From NCBI GenBank assembly GCA_021413675.1, contig JAIOQA010000234.1, positions 1 to 36,598 of the forward strand: DNA of 36,598 bases, in the 5' to 3' direction. This DNA is from Deltaproteobacteria bacterium. Its GTDB lineage: Bacteria; Myxococcota_A; Polyangia; Haliangiales; Haliangiaceae. The notes beneath the pieces were generated by a model, which ran no database searches, was not told where the DNA came from, and worked only from the letters and a program-made list of their open reading frames with translations. Shown here in pieces: positions 27,440-35,952 of the stretch (positions within the stretch are counted from its first letter, which is position 1; every line of letters begins with the position of its first letter). The translations under genes and the position numbers were made by a program.

Positions 27440-27910
27440 TCAGCCCAGGTGCGCGCGCAGGAACCAGCCGTCCTTCTCGAGCGCGCGGATCATGCCGGTC
27501 AGCAGATCGTCGGTGTCGGCGTCGTCGTGCGTGTCGGCGAGCTCGCGGGTCGCGCGCAGGCCGCGCGTGAACTGATCGGCGCGCTCGATGACGATCGCGA
27601 CCAGCTCGAGGTCCTTCGCGACCACGGGCGACTCGCTGAGGCGCGAGCCGTGCGCGACCTGGCGCGCGGTGCCCGGCGCGCGCCCGCCGAGGGTGACGGC
27701 GCGCTCGGCGAGATCGTCGACGTAGCCGAGCACCCGCCCGGCGACCGCGTCGAACAGCTCGTGGATCTGCAGGAAGTGGACGCCGCGCACGTTCCAGTGC
27801 GCGACCTTGATCTGGGTGTAGAGGTCGATGCCGTCGAGGACGGAGGCACCGAGCGCGGCGATGAGCTCGGCGCGCGAGGCTTCGGGGAGGGCGCTGGACG
27901 TGGGAAACAT
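27440..27910 (-). CDS. dps: Dps-family ferritin-like protein
   Basis: 156 residues. It stores iron and shields DNA by oxidising Fe2+ with peroxide in a 12-subunit shell. All ferroxidase ligands are present at E. coli spacing: His38, His50, Asp54, Asp65 and Glu69 (motif AHWNVRG then QIHELFD and DDLAER). I chose ATG 27910, which has AAAGGAA upstream, over an in-frame start eight codons earlier. It is 48 bases after ahpD on the same strand, so it likely belongs to the same OxyR-controlled unit. The N-terminal tail is short, so direct DNA binding through a Lys tail is unlikely. Confidence 0.93.
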   Translation of the reverse strand: MFPTSSALPEASRAELIAALGASVLDGIDLYTQIKVAHWNVRGVHFLQIHELFDAVAGRVLGYVDDLAERAVTLGGRAPGTARQVAHGSRLSESPVVAKDLELVAIVIERADQFTRGLRATRELADTHDDADTDDLLTGMIRALEKDGWFLRAHLG

Positions 27911-27958
27911 GAGGCGTTCCTTTCGAGGTGGCACGAGGGATGTGGCGTGGCGAGCCGG

Positions 27959-28489
27959 TCAGGCCGCGAGCGGCTCGGCGTCGAGCACGACGGCGACGGC
28001 GTGGACGATCGCGGCGATCCGCACCGCGTCCTGGACCATCGCCGCGCTCGCGCCCTTCTGGCGCACGACCTGCTCGTGCGAGCGCACGCACGCCTCGCAG
28101 CCGTTGATCGCGCTGACCGCGAGGCACCACAGCTCGAAGTCGAGCGCGTCGACGCCGGGGTTGCCGATGAGCTGCATGCGCAGGCGCGCCGGCATCTTCG
28201 CGTAGTCGGCGTCGCCCATCATGTGCGTGAACCGGTAGTAGACGTTGTTCATGCCCATGAGCGCCGCCGCGCCGCGGGCCGCGCGCTGCCCGGCGGCGTC
28301 GAGGTGGGGCGCGGCCTCGGCGGCGATCGCCGCGAGCAGCTCGCGGTTGCGCGCCGCGACGGCGGCGGCCAGGGCCGTGCCCCAGGCACGCGCCGGCGAC
28401 AGCTCGCCGGGGGCGGCGATCGCGGCGAGGTTGAGCTTGAGGTCCCGGGCGTAGTCGGGGAGGCGGTCCTTGATCGCGGCGAGGCTCAT
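27959..28489 (-). CDS. ahpD: Alkyl hydroperoxide reductase AhpD (carboxymuconolactone fold)
   Basis: 176 residues, typical for AhpD. It has peroxidase or thiol-reductant activity and regenerates AhpC. The active site is NGCEACVRSHEQ (Cys131, Cys134, His138), and NPGVDALDFELW precedes it as usual. ATG 28489 has GGAG a few bases upstream, and the gene starts 14 bases after ahpC. In Mycobacterium, AhpD couples AhpC to lipoyl proteins; the same is inferred here since no ahpF is nearby. Confidence 0.94.
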   Translation of the reverse strand: MSLAAIKDRLPDYARDLKLNLAAIAAPGELSPARAWGTALAAAVAARNRELLAAIAAEAAPHLDAAGQRAARGAAALMGMNNVYYRFTHMMGDADYAKMPARLRMQLIGNPGVDALDFELWCLAVSAINGCEACVRSHEQVVRQKGASAAMVQDAVRIAAIVHAVAVVLDAEPLAA

Positions 28490-28503
28490 GGCGGGCTCCT
28501 GGG

Positions 28504-29043
28504 TCACGCGGCGTTGAGCGTCTTCTCGCCCTTCTGCCAGTTGAAGGGGCAGAGCTCGTCGGTCTGCAGCGCGTCGAGCACGCGCAGCACCTCGGCCGGG
28601 TTGCGGCCGACGTTGAGGCCGTTGACCGCGGCGTACTGGATGATGCCCTTGGGATCGACGATGAAGGTCGCGCGCAGCGGCACGCCCTCGGCCTTGTCGA
28701 GCACGCCGGCGCCGAGCGTCAGCTCGCGCTTGATGTCGGCGAGCATCGGGAACGGCAGCGCGCGCAGATCGTCGTGGTTCTTGCGCCACGCGAGGTGCAC
28801 GAACTCGCTGTCGATCGACACGCCGAGCAGCTGCGCGTCGCGATCGCGGAAGTCGGCGTCGAGCTTCGCGAAGCCCGCGATCTCGGTCGGGCAGACGAAG
28901 GTGAAGTCCTTGGGCCAGAAGAAGTAGACCTTCCACTTGCCCTCGAACGAGCGGTCGGTGAGGTCGGTGAACTCGTGGCCGGCCTCGAGGGAGGTGACGG
29001 CCTTGACCTGGAACTGCGGGAAGGTATCGCCGATGGTCAGCAT
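28504..29043 (-). CDS. ahpC: Alkyl hydroperoxide reductase C (2-Cys peroxiredoxin)
   Basis: 179 residues of the AhpC/Prx1 group that reduces H2O2 and organic peroxides. The peroxidatic cysteine is Cys51 in DFTFVCPTEI, and the resolving cysteine is Cys165 in ELCPFNW near the end. It is first in an ahpC-ahpD-dps unit and divergent from oxyR, the classical arrangement. ATG 29041-29043 is the natural start. Lack of AhpF, with AhpD beside it, points to the AhpD electron route. Confidence 0.96.
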   Translation of the reverse strand: MLTIGDTFPQFQVKAVTSLEAGHEFTDLTDRSFEGKWKVYFFWPKDFTFVCPTEIAGFAKLDADFRDRDAQLLGVSIDSEFVHLAWRKNHDDLRALPFPMLADIKRELTLGAGVLDKAEGVPLRATFIVDPKGIIQYAAVNGLNVGRNPAEVLRVLDALQTDELCPFNWQKGEKTLNAA

Positions 29044-29173
29044 GATCTGGGTACTCCGGGCCCGGCCAGGGTGGGGAAGGGAAGGGCCGAGCGGTTCGTG
29101 GAGACCACCTTGGGCTCCGCGGGCTGATAAGTCCAAGTGCCTCCCGTGATGCGCGTGATAGGCTGGGGTTGTC
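29044..29173. promoter_or_regulatory. Divergent ahpC/oxyR control region
   Basis: 130 bases between the two divergent starts, where OxyR is expected to bind. GATAAG (29126-29131) and GATAGG (29157-29162) are two similar sites 31 bases apart, about three helix turns, and could be half-sites. The GC-rich 29050-29115 part looks like the ahpC leader. No exact OxyR consensus or clear -10/-35 pair could be picked by eye. Confidence 0.45.
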
Positions 29174-30094
29174 ATGCTCGCTGCCCGCCCCTCGCTCCGC
29201 CAGCTCGAGTGCATCGTCGCGATCGCCGACCACGGCAGCTTCCGCGCCGGCGCCACGGCGCTCGGGATGTCGCAGCCCGCGCTGTCCGCACACGTCGCCC
29301 AGCTCGAGGCCGATCTGGGCGTGCAGCTGTTCGAGCGCGACCGCCGGCGCGTGCTCGTGACCACCGCCGGCGCGGCGGTCGTGATGCAGGCGCGCGCCGC
29401 GCTGGCCGCCGCCGATGGCGTGGTCGACGTCGCGCGCGGCGTGTCGGAGCCGCTGGCCGGCGCGCTGCGCATCGGCGTCATCCCGACGGTCGCGCCGTAC
29501 CTCCTGCCCCGGGCGCTGCCGGCGGTGCGCGCGCGCGTCCCGCGGCTGCGGCCGGCGCTGCGCGAGGATCAAACCGCGCGGGTGCTGCGCCAGCTCGACG
29601 ACGGCGCCCTCGACTGCGCGATCGTGGCGCTGCCCGTGCCCGGTGATCTCACCGCCGCGCCGCTGTACCGCGAGGACTTCCTGCTGGCGGTGCCGACTGG
29701 CTCACCGCTCGCCGGGCGCAAGCGGGCGAAGCAGACCGATCTCGACGGCGAGACCGTGCTCTTGCTGGAGGACGGTCACTGCCTGCGCGATCAGGCCTTG
29801 CCGGTGTGCAGCGGCGCGGTCGAGGACACCGGGTTGCAGGCGACCAGCCTCGCGACGCTGGTGCAGATGGTCGCGAGCGGCCTCGGCGTCACGCTCCTGC
29901 CCGAGATGGCGGCCGCGGTGCTGGCGCCGCGGCCGTCGTCGGGCGTGGTGACGATCCGCTTCGGCGCGCCAGCACCCGGCCGCACGATCGGTCTGGTCTG
30001 GCGCACGTCGTCGGCGCGGCTGCGCGAGCTGCGGCTGCTCGCGGAGACGATCGCCGCACCGGCGGCGCGCCACCTCGAGCAGCTACGGGCGTAG
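29174..30094 (+). CDS. oxyR: Hydrogen peroxide sensor-regulator OxyR (LysR family)
   Basis: 306 residues. The winged helix-turn-helix lies at about 7-66 (SFRAGATALGMSQPALSAHV) and the LysR sensor domain from about 95. The redox pair Cys203 and Cys212 sits in EDGHCLRDQALPVC with the same nine-residue spacing as E. coli C199/C208. This identifies true OxyR rather than a generic LysR protein. Peroxide would form the disulfide and switch on ahpC-ahpD-dps. The stop TAG overlaps by 12 bases the end of the convergent lipoprotein gene. Confidence 0.95.
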   Translation: MLAARPSLRQLECIVAIADHGSFRAGATALGMSQPALSAHVAQLEADLGVQLFERDRRRVLVTTAGAAVVMQARAALAAADGVVDVARGVSEPLAGALRIGVIPTVAPYLLPRALPAVRARVPRLRPALREDQTARVLRQLDDGALDCAIVALPVPGDLTAAPLYREDFLLAVPTGSPLAGRKRAKQTDLDGETVLLLEDGHCLRDQALPVCSGAVEDTGLQATSLATLVQMVASGLGVTLLPEMAAAVLAPRPSSGVVTIRFGAPAPGRTIGLVWRTSSARLRELRLLAETIAAPAARHLEQLRA

Positions 30095-30961
30095 CGCGCG
30101 GGGCGGCGGCATGCCGACGAACGGCGCGCGCGGCGGGTGATGCTGGCGGGCGGCGCTGATCGTCCAGGTCGCGGTCAGCGTGCGCCTGCCGATCGGGTCG
30201 CTGAGATCGGGCAGCGCGCGGCCGTAGGTGATGAGCACCTCGCCGGGGCGGTCCGCCTCCAGGTAGATGATCGCGACGATCACCCGCTGCGCCGCCGCGT
30301 CCCAGAAGACCGTGTGCAGCTCGTGCCAGCCCGCGCCGCCACACACGGTCGAGCAGTCGACATCGCCGAAGACGATCAGCGGCAGCTGCGCGCCATCGAT
30401 GCGGAGCCAGCCGGTGCCGTCGTGGTGCACCGCGATCGCGGGACCCTCGACCGTGTAGCCGGCCAGCGGCGTCGGTGCCGGGATCGTGATCGCCGGCAGC
30501 GCGACGGTCGTGGTCGTCGTGGTCATCGGGAGGTCGCAGGACCCGGTCGCGGCCCGCTCGAACAGCCGGGGCGCGCCGACCCCCTCGTCGTAGACGTCGA
30601 CCAGGGCGGCGTTCATGCAGTACGCCCAGAAGACGTCCCAGCGCGCCGCGCCGATCGCGAAGCCCTGGTACAGCGTGTACGGCGGGAACGGCTGCTCCTC
30701 GTAGACGAACGCCAGGGTCGTGCCGTCGAGCCCGACGGTGCCGGTGTTGGCGGCGAGCGCGACCGCGCCGACCGGCGCGCCGGCGGCGCCGGTGATGGTC
30801 GCCGCGAACGCCTGGGTGATCGTGGCCGAGCTCGCCGGTAGGGTGAGCGTCGCGGGGAACCCGCTGACCTCGGCGTCGACGGCGATCGCGGCGTCGGGCG
30901 CGGCCGGCGGATCGCCACACGCCGCCAGCGCGAGCAGCAGGATCGAGGCGCGCGCCGCCAT
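30083..30961 (-). CDS. Hypothetical lipoprotein
   Basis: 292 residues. The signal LLLALAAC gives a lipidated Cys15, followed by a short DPPAAPDAAIAVDAE tether. The body is beta-rich with a stretch TTTTTTV and four cysteines (CMN, CDL, CSTVC). I recognise no family. ATG 30959-30961 overlaps the upstream stop by one base (TGATG), so translation is coupled to the gene at 30961-32295. Both are probably outer-envelope proteins made together. Confidence 0.72.
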   Translation of the reverse strand: MAARASILLLALAACGDPPAAPDAAIAVDAEVSGFPATLTLPASSATITQAFAATITGAAGAPVGAVALAANTGTVGLDGTTLAFVYEEQPFPPYTLYQGFAIGAARWDVFWAYCMNAALVDVYDEGVGAPRLFERAATGSCDLPMTTTTTTVALPAITIPAPTPLAGYTVEGPAIAVHHDGTGWLRIDGAQLPLIVFGDVDCSTVCGGAGWHELHTVFWDAAAQRVIVAIIYLEADRPGEVLITYGRALPDLSDPIGRRTLTATWTISAARQHHPPRAPFVGMPPPRALRP

Positions 30962-32295
30962 CAGTGGGTCGCGGTGACCTGATCGGTCGACAGGCGATCG
31001 ACGATGTTGCCGAGGTCGTCGAGCGTGAAGTCGCCGAGGTCGAGCTGGGTGTCGATCGCGTTGACCGCGACGGTGATCGAGCCGCTGGGGATCGGCGCCA
31101 GATCGGTCGGCACCGTGGCGGACACCGAGCCGTCGAACAGCGAGATGTTCCAGAGCCGGCCGCTCGCGTTGCTCACGTCGATGCTGTGCAGCTGGGCGCC
31201 CGCGACCGCGGTGAACGACATCACGTCGCCGGCCGCGGTGATGCCGGTCGGGGACGTGAGCCAGTCGCCGACCGCGATGCTCGTCGCCGAGCTCAGGCCG
31301 CGCTTGAACACCAGGCTCTGGGCGCTGCCGGTCGTGCGCTTGGCCAGCACCGTGGCGCGGTAGGTCGAGCCCGGGAACGCCGAGGTCTTCGGCACGATCA
31401 TCGACGCCGCCGCGGGCGTCAGCGGGTTGGGGAGCATCGCGATGCCGTCGGTGCCGAGGTCGAAGCCGATGATGCCCTGGACGTCGGTGAGCGAGGCGGG
31501 CGGGGTGCCAAAGGCGATCGCGCCGGTCTCGGTGTCGCCGGCCGCGACCTGCGTGGTGTCGAGGCCGGTCTGCTTGGCGCCGTTGGCCACCGTCACGCCG
31601 GTCTTGAAGGCGTAGCCGGTCAGGGTCCGGGTGTCGTCGGTCTGATCGGTGAGCGTGCCCTTGGTGTCGATGTCGAAGAGCGTGGTGAACACCGCGACGC
31701 GACCGGTGCGCGCGTTGATCCGCCACGCGCACGGGGCCGAGCCGATCTGGGCCTTGATGCAGACGTTGGCCGGCACGTTGCCCGCGACCGACGGCGGCGC
31801 GAGGCTGTTCTCGTCGCCGCCGAAGTCGGGCGTCGACGTGTACGTCGTGAGGCCGGCGGTCGCGTGGTTCTGCGCCGGCGTCGCGAGCTGATCCCAGCCG
31901 ACGATCGTGCCGTCGAGCTCCGCCTGCGGGATGGTCGGCGTGGTGGTGCCGCTCACGCCGACCGGGATCGTGACGTTGGCGCCGTTGACGCCGACCCAGA
32001 GCGCGGCGACGTGGCCGCTCGCGACCGCGGCGATCGTCTGCTTGCCGGACACGGCGTCGCCGCTCGCGGTGAACAGGCCGGTCGCGTCGGTGGTGCCCTC
32101 GATCGAGCCGACCCGCACCTTGGCGCCGGTGATCGGCGCGTCGGTGTCGTCGTCGATCACGTAGACGTTGACCTCGCCGTCGATGTCGCCGGACCCGACC
32201 CCGCCGCCGGGGATCAAGGTCGGCGTGACGTCGTTGCCGCCGCCGCAAGCGGCGAACGTGAGGATGGCTGCAAGACAAGACAAGCGTATGCGCAT
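30961..32295 (-). CDS. Lipoprotein with an Ig/carboxypeptidase-regulatory-like domain
   Basis: 444 residues. The lipobox is LTFAAC (Cys17). Residues 38-110 read GEVNVYVIDDDTDAPITGAKVRVGS then TDATGLFTASG, the pattern of carboxypeptidase-regulatory-like (CarbopepD_reg/DUF4198-type) beta-sandwich domains on surface proteins. The remainder is a large beta-rich region with no recognised enzyme motif. The ATG has a strong ribosome site (AGAGGAG). It starts a two-gene unit with the coupled lipoprotein. A surface or polymer-binding role is an inference. Confidence 0.75.
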   Translation of the reverse strand: MRIRLSCLAAILTFAACGGGNDVTPTLIPGGGVGSGDIDGEVNVYVIDDDTDAPITGAKVRVGSIEGTTDATGLFTASGDAVSGKQTIAAVASGHVAALWVGVNGANVTIPVGVSGTTTPTIPQAELDGTIVGWDQLATPAQNHATAGLTTYTSTPDFGGDENSLAPPSVAGNVPANVCIKAQIGSAPCAWRINARTGRVAVFTTLFDIDTKGTLTDQTDDTRTLTGYAFKTGVTVANGAKQTGLDTTQVAAGDTETGAIAFGTPPASLTDVQGIIGFDLGTDGIAMLPNPLTPAAASMIVPKTSAFPGSTYRATVLAKRTTGSAQSLVFKRGLSSATSIAVGDWLTSPTGITAAGDVMSFTAVAGAQLHSIDVSNASGRLWNISLFDGSVSATVPTDLAPIPSGSITVAVNAIDTQLDLGDFTLDDLGNIVDRLSTDQVTATH

Positions 32296-32422
32296 GGTGG
32301 TGCTCCTCTGCCCCTGCGACCACGGTAGCGCAGCTCGGGCCGCGCGTGCGCGCGATGACCGACGGGCGTGCGGCGGGCCACGCGATCGCCCGGGCGGGGC
32401 GTCCGGATCGCGTGTGCAAAGT

Positions 32423-32441
32423 TCGTCCGGAACCCGGACGA
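32423..32441. promoter_or_regulatory. Perfect 8-bp inverted repeat before a small gene
   Basis: TCGTCCGG (32423-32430) and CCGGACGA (32434-32441) are perfect arms around AAC. The element lies 28 bases upstream of ATG 32470 in the divergent gap 32296-32469, where an operator or promoter element would be expected. No matching regulator can be named. GTCCGG words are also frequent by chance in such GC-rich DNA. Confidence 0.3.
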
Positions 32442-32469
32442 CGCCCGGGGCGCTGCGGTACCGTTGGTC

Positions 32470-32871
32470 ATGGCTCACGAGCTCGTCGTGTCGGCGCCGC
32501 CCGGCAATCGCACCACCGTGGTGTTCAACGTCAACCAGGATCCCTGGCCGGTCATCCTCGCCTGGGCGCAGCGCATGAAATACAACCCGCTGTCCGCCCT
32601 CCCGCCCGGTGGCGCGGGCTCGGTCACGTTCCAGAAGGGCTCGGGCTTCTGGGTCGCGCCGATGATGTGCGCGATCAACGTCAACCCGCCACAGGTGACG
32701 ATCCAGGCCTGGGCCCGCGGCACGTTCATCGCCCGGCTGATGAGCTTCTTCATCCTGCCCGCCGAGATGGGCATCGCCTCGGGCGGGTTCCGCGGCGCGC
32801 TGCCGCGCAAGATGATGCGCGGGCACGTCAACGAGCTGCTCGCGCAGCTCGGCGGCCCGCCGATCCAGTAG
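32470..32871 (+). CDS. Small hypothetical protein
   Basis: 133 residues, soluble start, no signal peptide. It has a Trp-rich half (DPWPVILAWAQRM, GSGFWVAPMMCAI, TIQAWARGTF) and a hydrophobic C-terminal segment (LMSFFILPAEMGIASGGF) that could be amphipathic or membrane-touching. No family is recognised. It is divergent from the lipoprotein unit and convergent with the FHA-GGDEF gene, with 30 bases between the stops. Codon style is that of the window, which supports a real gene. Confidence 0.6.
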   Translation: MAHELVVSAPPGNRTTVVFNVNQDPWPVILAWAQRMKYNPLSALPPGGAGSVTFQKGSGFWVAPMMCAINVNPPQVTIQAWARGTFIARLMSFFILPAEMGIASGGFRGALPRKMMRGHVNELLAQLGGPPIQ

Positions 32872-32901
32872 CGGCGATCCCGCCGCGGACCGACGCGCGG
32901 G

Positions 32902-33822
<921 letters not shown>

Positions 33823-33848
33823 TGACGTGCGAACTACCTTGGACCGGA

Positions 33849-33854
33849 ATTCTA
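33849..33854 (-). promoter_or_regulatory. Possible -10 box of the FHA-GGDEF gene
   Basis: TAGAAT on the minus strand, about 27 bases before GTG 33822, stands out in a less GC-rich stretch (GTAGAATTCCGG). The matching -35 position is weak. It favours the shorter start. Confidence 0.3.
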
Positions 33855-33957
33855 CCGCTGTCGGCGCGACGTTCGCCAGTTTCGCGGCCGATGCGGTTTC
33901 CGGACCGTGAGGTGGCACCCTGGGTTTTTTCGCAGGGTCGACGGGGACCCCACGACC

Positions 33958-35385
33958 TCAGCCCTCGGCCAGGGCGGCGCGCAGGGCCGCGGGATCCGGC
34001 GCCTGATCGAAGGCATCGTCGACGGTGATCTGGCGCGCGCGCACCAGATCGGCGAGCGCCTGGGCGAGCGACACCATGCCCGCCGCGCGGCCGCCATCGA
34101 CGAGCGCGGCGACGGTATCGAAGGCCCCGTGACGCACCGCGGCCTGGACCGCCTCGGTGGCGACCGCGACCTCGAACACCGCGATCCGCTCGCGCCCGGC
34201 GCGCGGACACAGCGCCTGCGCCGAGGCGCCAGCGAGCACCCGCGCGAGCCGCGCGTTGCCGACCGCGCCGGCGGCGAGCCGCGCGAGCGCGGCGCTGGTC
34301 GAGGCCTCGGGCACCGTGAGCAGCACCAGCCGACCCGCCGCGAGATCGATCGCGGTCGCGATCGCCTGCGGCTCGGCGAGATCGCCGATCGCGATCGCGT
34401 CGGCGTCCTCGTCCTGGGTGGTCGCGAGCTGGGTCGCGGGCTCGCCGAGGACGCGCGGGCTGACCAGGCCGCGCCGGTGCTCGAGATCGAGCTCGGCGGT
34501 CCGCTCGAAGGCGATCACGCGCCCGCCGCGCGCGGCGATGTGCTCGATCAGCGCGCCGAGCGTGGTCGTGCGGCCCCCGCCCGCCGGGCTCGCGACGACG
34601 ATCAGCCCGTGGCGGCGCTCGGCCAGCGCGATCAGCGCCGCGGGCAGGCCGAGGCGGTGCGCGTCGGGCGGCTCGATCGGGTGCATGCGGATCGCCGCGC
34701 CCGGCCCGCCGCGATCCTCGTAGCGGCGGACGCGACAGCGCGCGACCTTGGCGACGACGTGGATGATCGGCGCGAGGTCGACGGCGTCGGTGCCCTCGGC
34801 GGCGCCCGGCAGGAGCGCGAGCTCGCGGATCAGCTGCTCGGCATCGACCGGCGGCTGCTCGAGCGGCGCGAGGCGGCCCGCGATCCGCACGATCGGGCGC
34901 GCGCTCGCGGCGAGGTGCAGGTCGCTCGCGCCAGCGGCGCGCGCGGCGCGGATCTGCTCGTCGAGCCAGCTGCCGGTGCGGCCGAAGACGTCGTGCTGCG
35001 TGCGCTCGATCGTCATCTCGGCGTCGGCGGGCGCGGGCGGCGGGGCCCAGGCCGGCGCGGGCGGCGGCGGGGCCGCGACGATCACCGGCGCGATCGGCTC
35101 GATCTGCACGATCCACTGCGCGCCGCGCGGCGCGACCGCGACCGTGAAGCGGCCGCTCGCGCCGTCGAGCTCGAAGCGCGCGGGCCGGCCCGCGTCGATC
35201 AGATCGAGCGCCGCTGGCGGCGCGATCTCGCGCACCATCGCGACCAGCTGCTCGTGCGACGTGGTCTGCGTGGCGTGGCGATCGCCGCTCGCGAACCGCA
35301 GCGTCACGGTCTGGTTCGACTGCATGATCACGGCGTCGGCGCCGAAGCGCTCGACGCTGCGCAGGTAGGCATCGATGCGCGCCAT
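33958..35385 (-). CDS. PilT/GspE-like protein with altered nucleotide motifs
   Basis: 475 residues. Residues 1-100 are an extra N-terminal domain, followed by a Pro/Ala linker (100-120). Residues 138-185 match the PilT N-domain (SWLDEQIRAARAAGASDLHL). The ATPase core has the Walker A place as ASPAGGGRTTTLGALIEHI (266-274), where Lys is Arg272. The region of the Asp and His boxes reads DADAIAIGDLAEP and LLTVPEAS instead of the usual VGEMRD and TLHTTS. I infer a pilus-motor paralogue that has lost or changed ATP hydrolysis, perhaps regulatory. Its start overlaps the upstream stop by one base (TGATG). It has no other pilus genes beside it in the window. Confidence 0.8.
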   Translation of the reverse strand: MARIDAYLRSVERFGADAVIMQSNQTVTLRFASGDRHATQTTSHEQLVAMVREIAPPAALDLIDAGRPARFELDGASGRFTVAVAPRGAQWIVQIEPIAPVIVAAPPPPAPAWAPPPAPADAEMTIERTQHDVFGRTGSWLDEQIRAARAAGASDLHLAASARPIVRIAGRLAPLEQPPVDAEQLIRELALLPGAAEGTDAVDLAPIIHVVAKVARCRVRRYEDRGGPGAAIRMHPIEPPDAHRLGLPAALIALAERRHGLIVVASPAGGGRTTTLGALIEHIAARGGRVIAFERTAELDLEHRRGLVSPRVLGEPATQLATTQDEDADAIAIGDLAEPQAIATAIDLAAGRLVLLTVPEASTSAALARLAAGAVGNARLARVLAGASAQALCPRAGRERIAVFEVAVATEAVQAAVRHGAFDTVAALVDGGRAAGMVSLAQALADLVRARQITVDDAFDQAPDPAALRAALAEG

Positions 35386-35924
35386 CAGGAATCCTCGCCG
35401 ACGAGCTCGCGGACACGCACGACGTGCCGCTTGCCGATCACGTAGAGCGTGTCGCGGGTCCAGAGCTGGAAGAAGCCGCCGGCCTGGTTGAGGTGATCGA
35501 CGACGCGCGGCCGCTCGGCGGCGGAGCTGTAGAGCAGCTGGCCGACGAGGGTAGGGCCGCGATCGAGCTCGACCTCGAGATCGTGGCGCTGGTCGTAGAG
35601 CATGCGCACCTCGGACGGCTCCTCCCAGTCGAACTCCTGGCGCGGGTCGGGCTCGGCCGCGGGCTCCGGCTCGTGCAGCGACACCGCGACCGCCGCCAGC
35701 GCGGCCTTGCCGACGAGGACGATCGCGCCGTCGGGGCCGCGGGCCGGCACGAAGGCCGCGTCGCTGTCGAGCAGCGCGGCCACCGCCAGCGCGATCGCGG
35801 TGCGGCCCTGGTGCGGGAGATCGGCGATGAAGACGTCGGCGGCGGCCGGCGCGCGGCCGGGCATGATCAGCTCGACCCGCGTCGCCACCGTGGGCAGCCG
35901 CAGCGCGGCCGACGATCCCTGCAT
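35385..35924 (-). CDS. Conserved-looking hypothetical protein coupled to the PilT-like gene
   Basis: 179 residues, no signal or membrane span. The N-terminal half (PTVATRVELIMPGRAPAAAD) and the C-terminal half look like separate small domains joined by a Glu/Pro/Asp linker (HEPEPAAEPDPRQEFDWEEP). The C-terminal VELDRGPTLVGQLLYSS then ERPRVVDHLNQ and FFQLWT...VIGKRHVVRV looks well-ordered. I cannot name the family. The stop overlaps the PilT-like start by one base, so the two are probably partners. Confidence 0.75.
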   Translation of the reverse strand: MQGSSAALRLPTVATRVELIMPGRAPAAADVFIADLPHQGRTAIALAVAALLDSDAAFVPARGPDGAIVLVGKAALAAVAVSLHEPEPAAEPDPRQEFDWEEPSEVRMLYDQRHDLEVELDRGPTLVGQLLYSSAAERPRVVDHLNQAGGFFQLWTRDTLYVIGKRHVVRVRELVGEDS

Positions 35925-35952
35925 CGGGACCGATGGTATCAGGAGGCCGTCG

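Noticed and set aside
33823..33918. Longer N-terminus of the FHA-GGDEF protein
   Set aside because: The extra 32 codons contain a promoter-like TAGAAT box and no conserved sequence, so the GTG at 33822 is preferred, though not proven.
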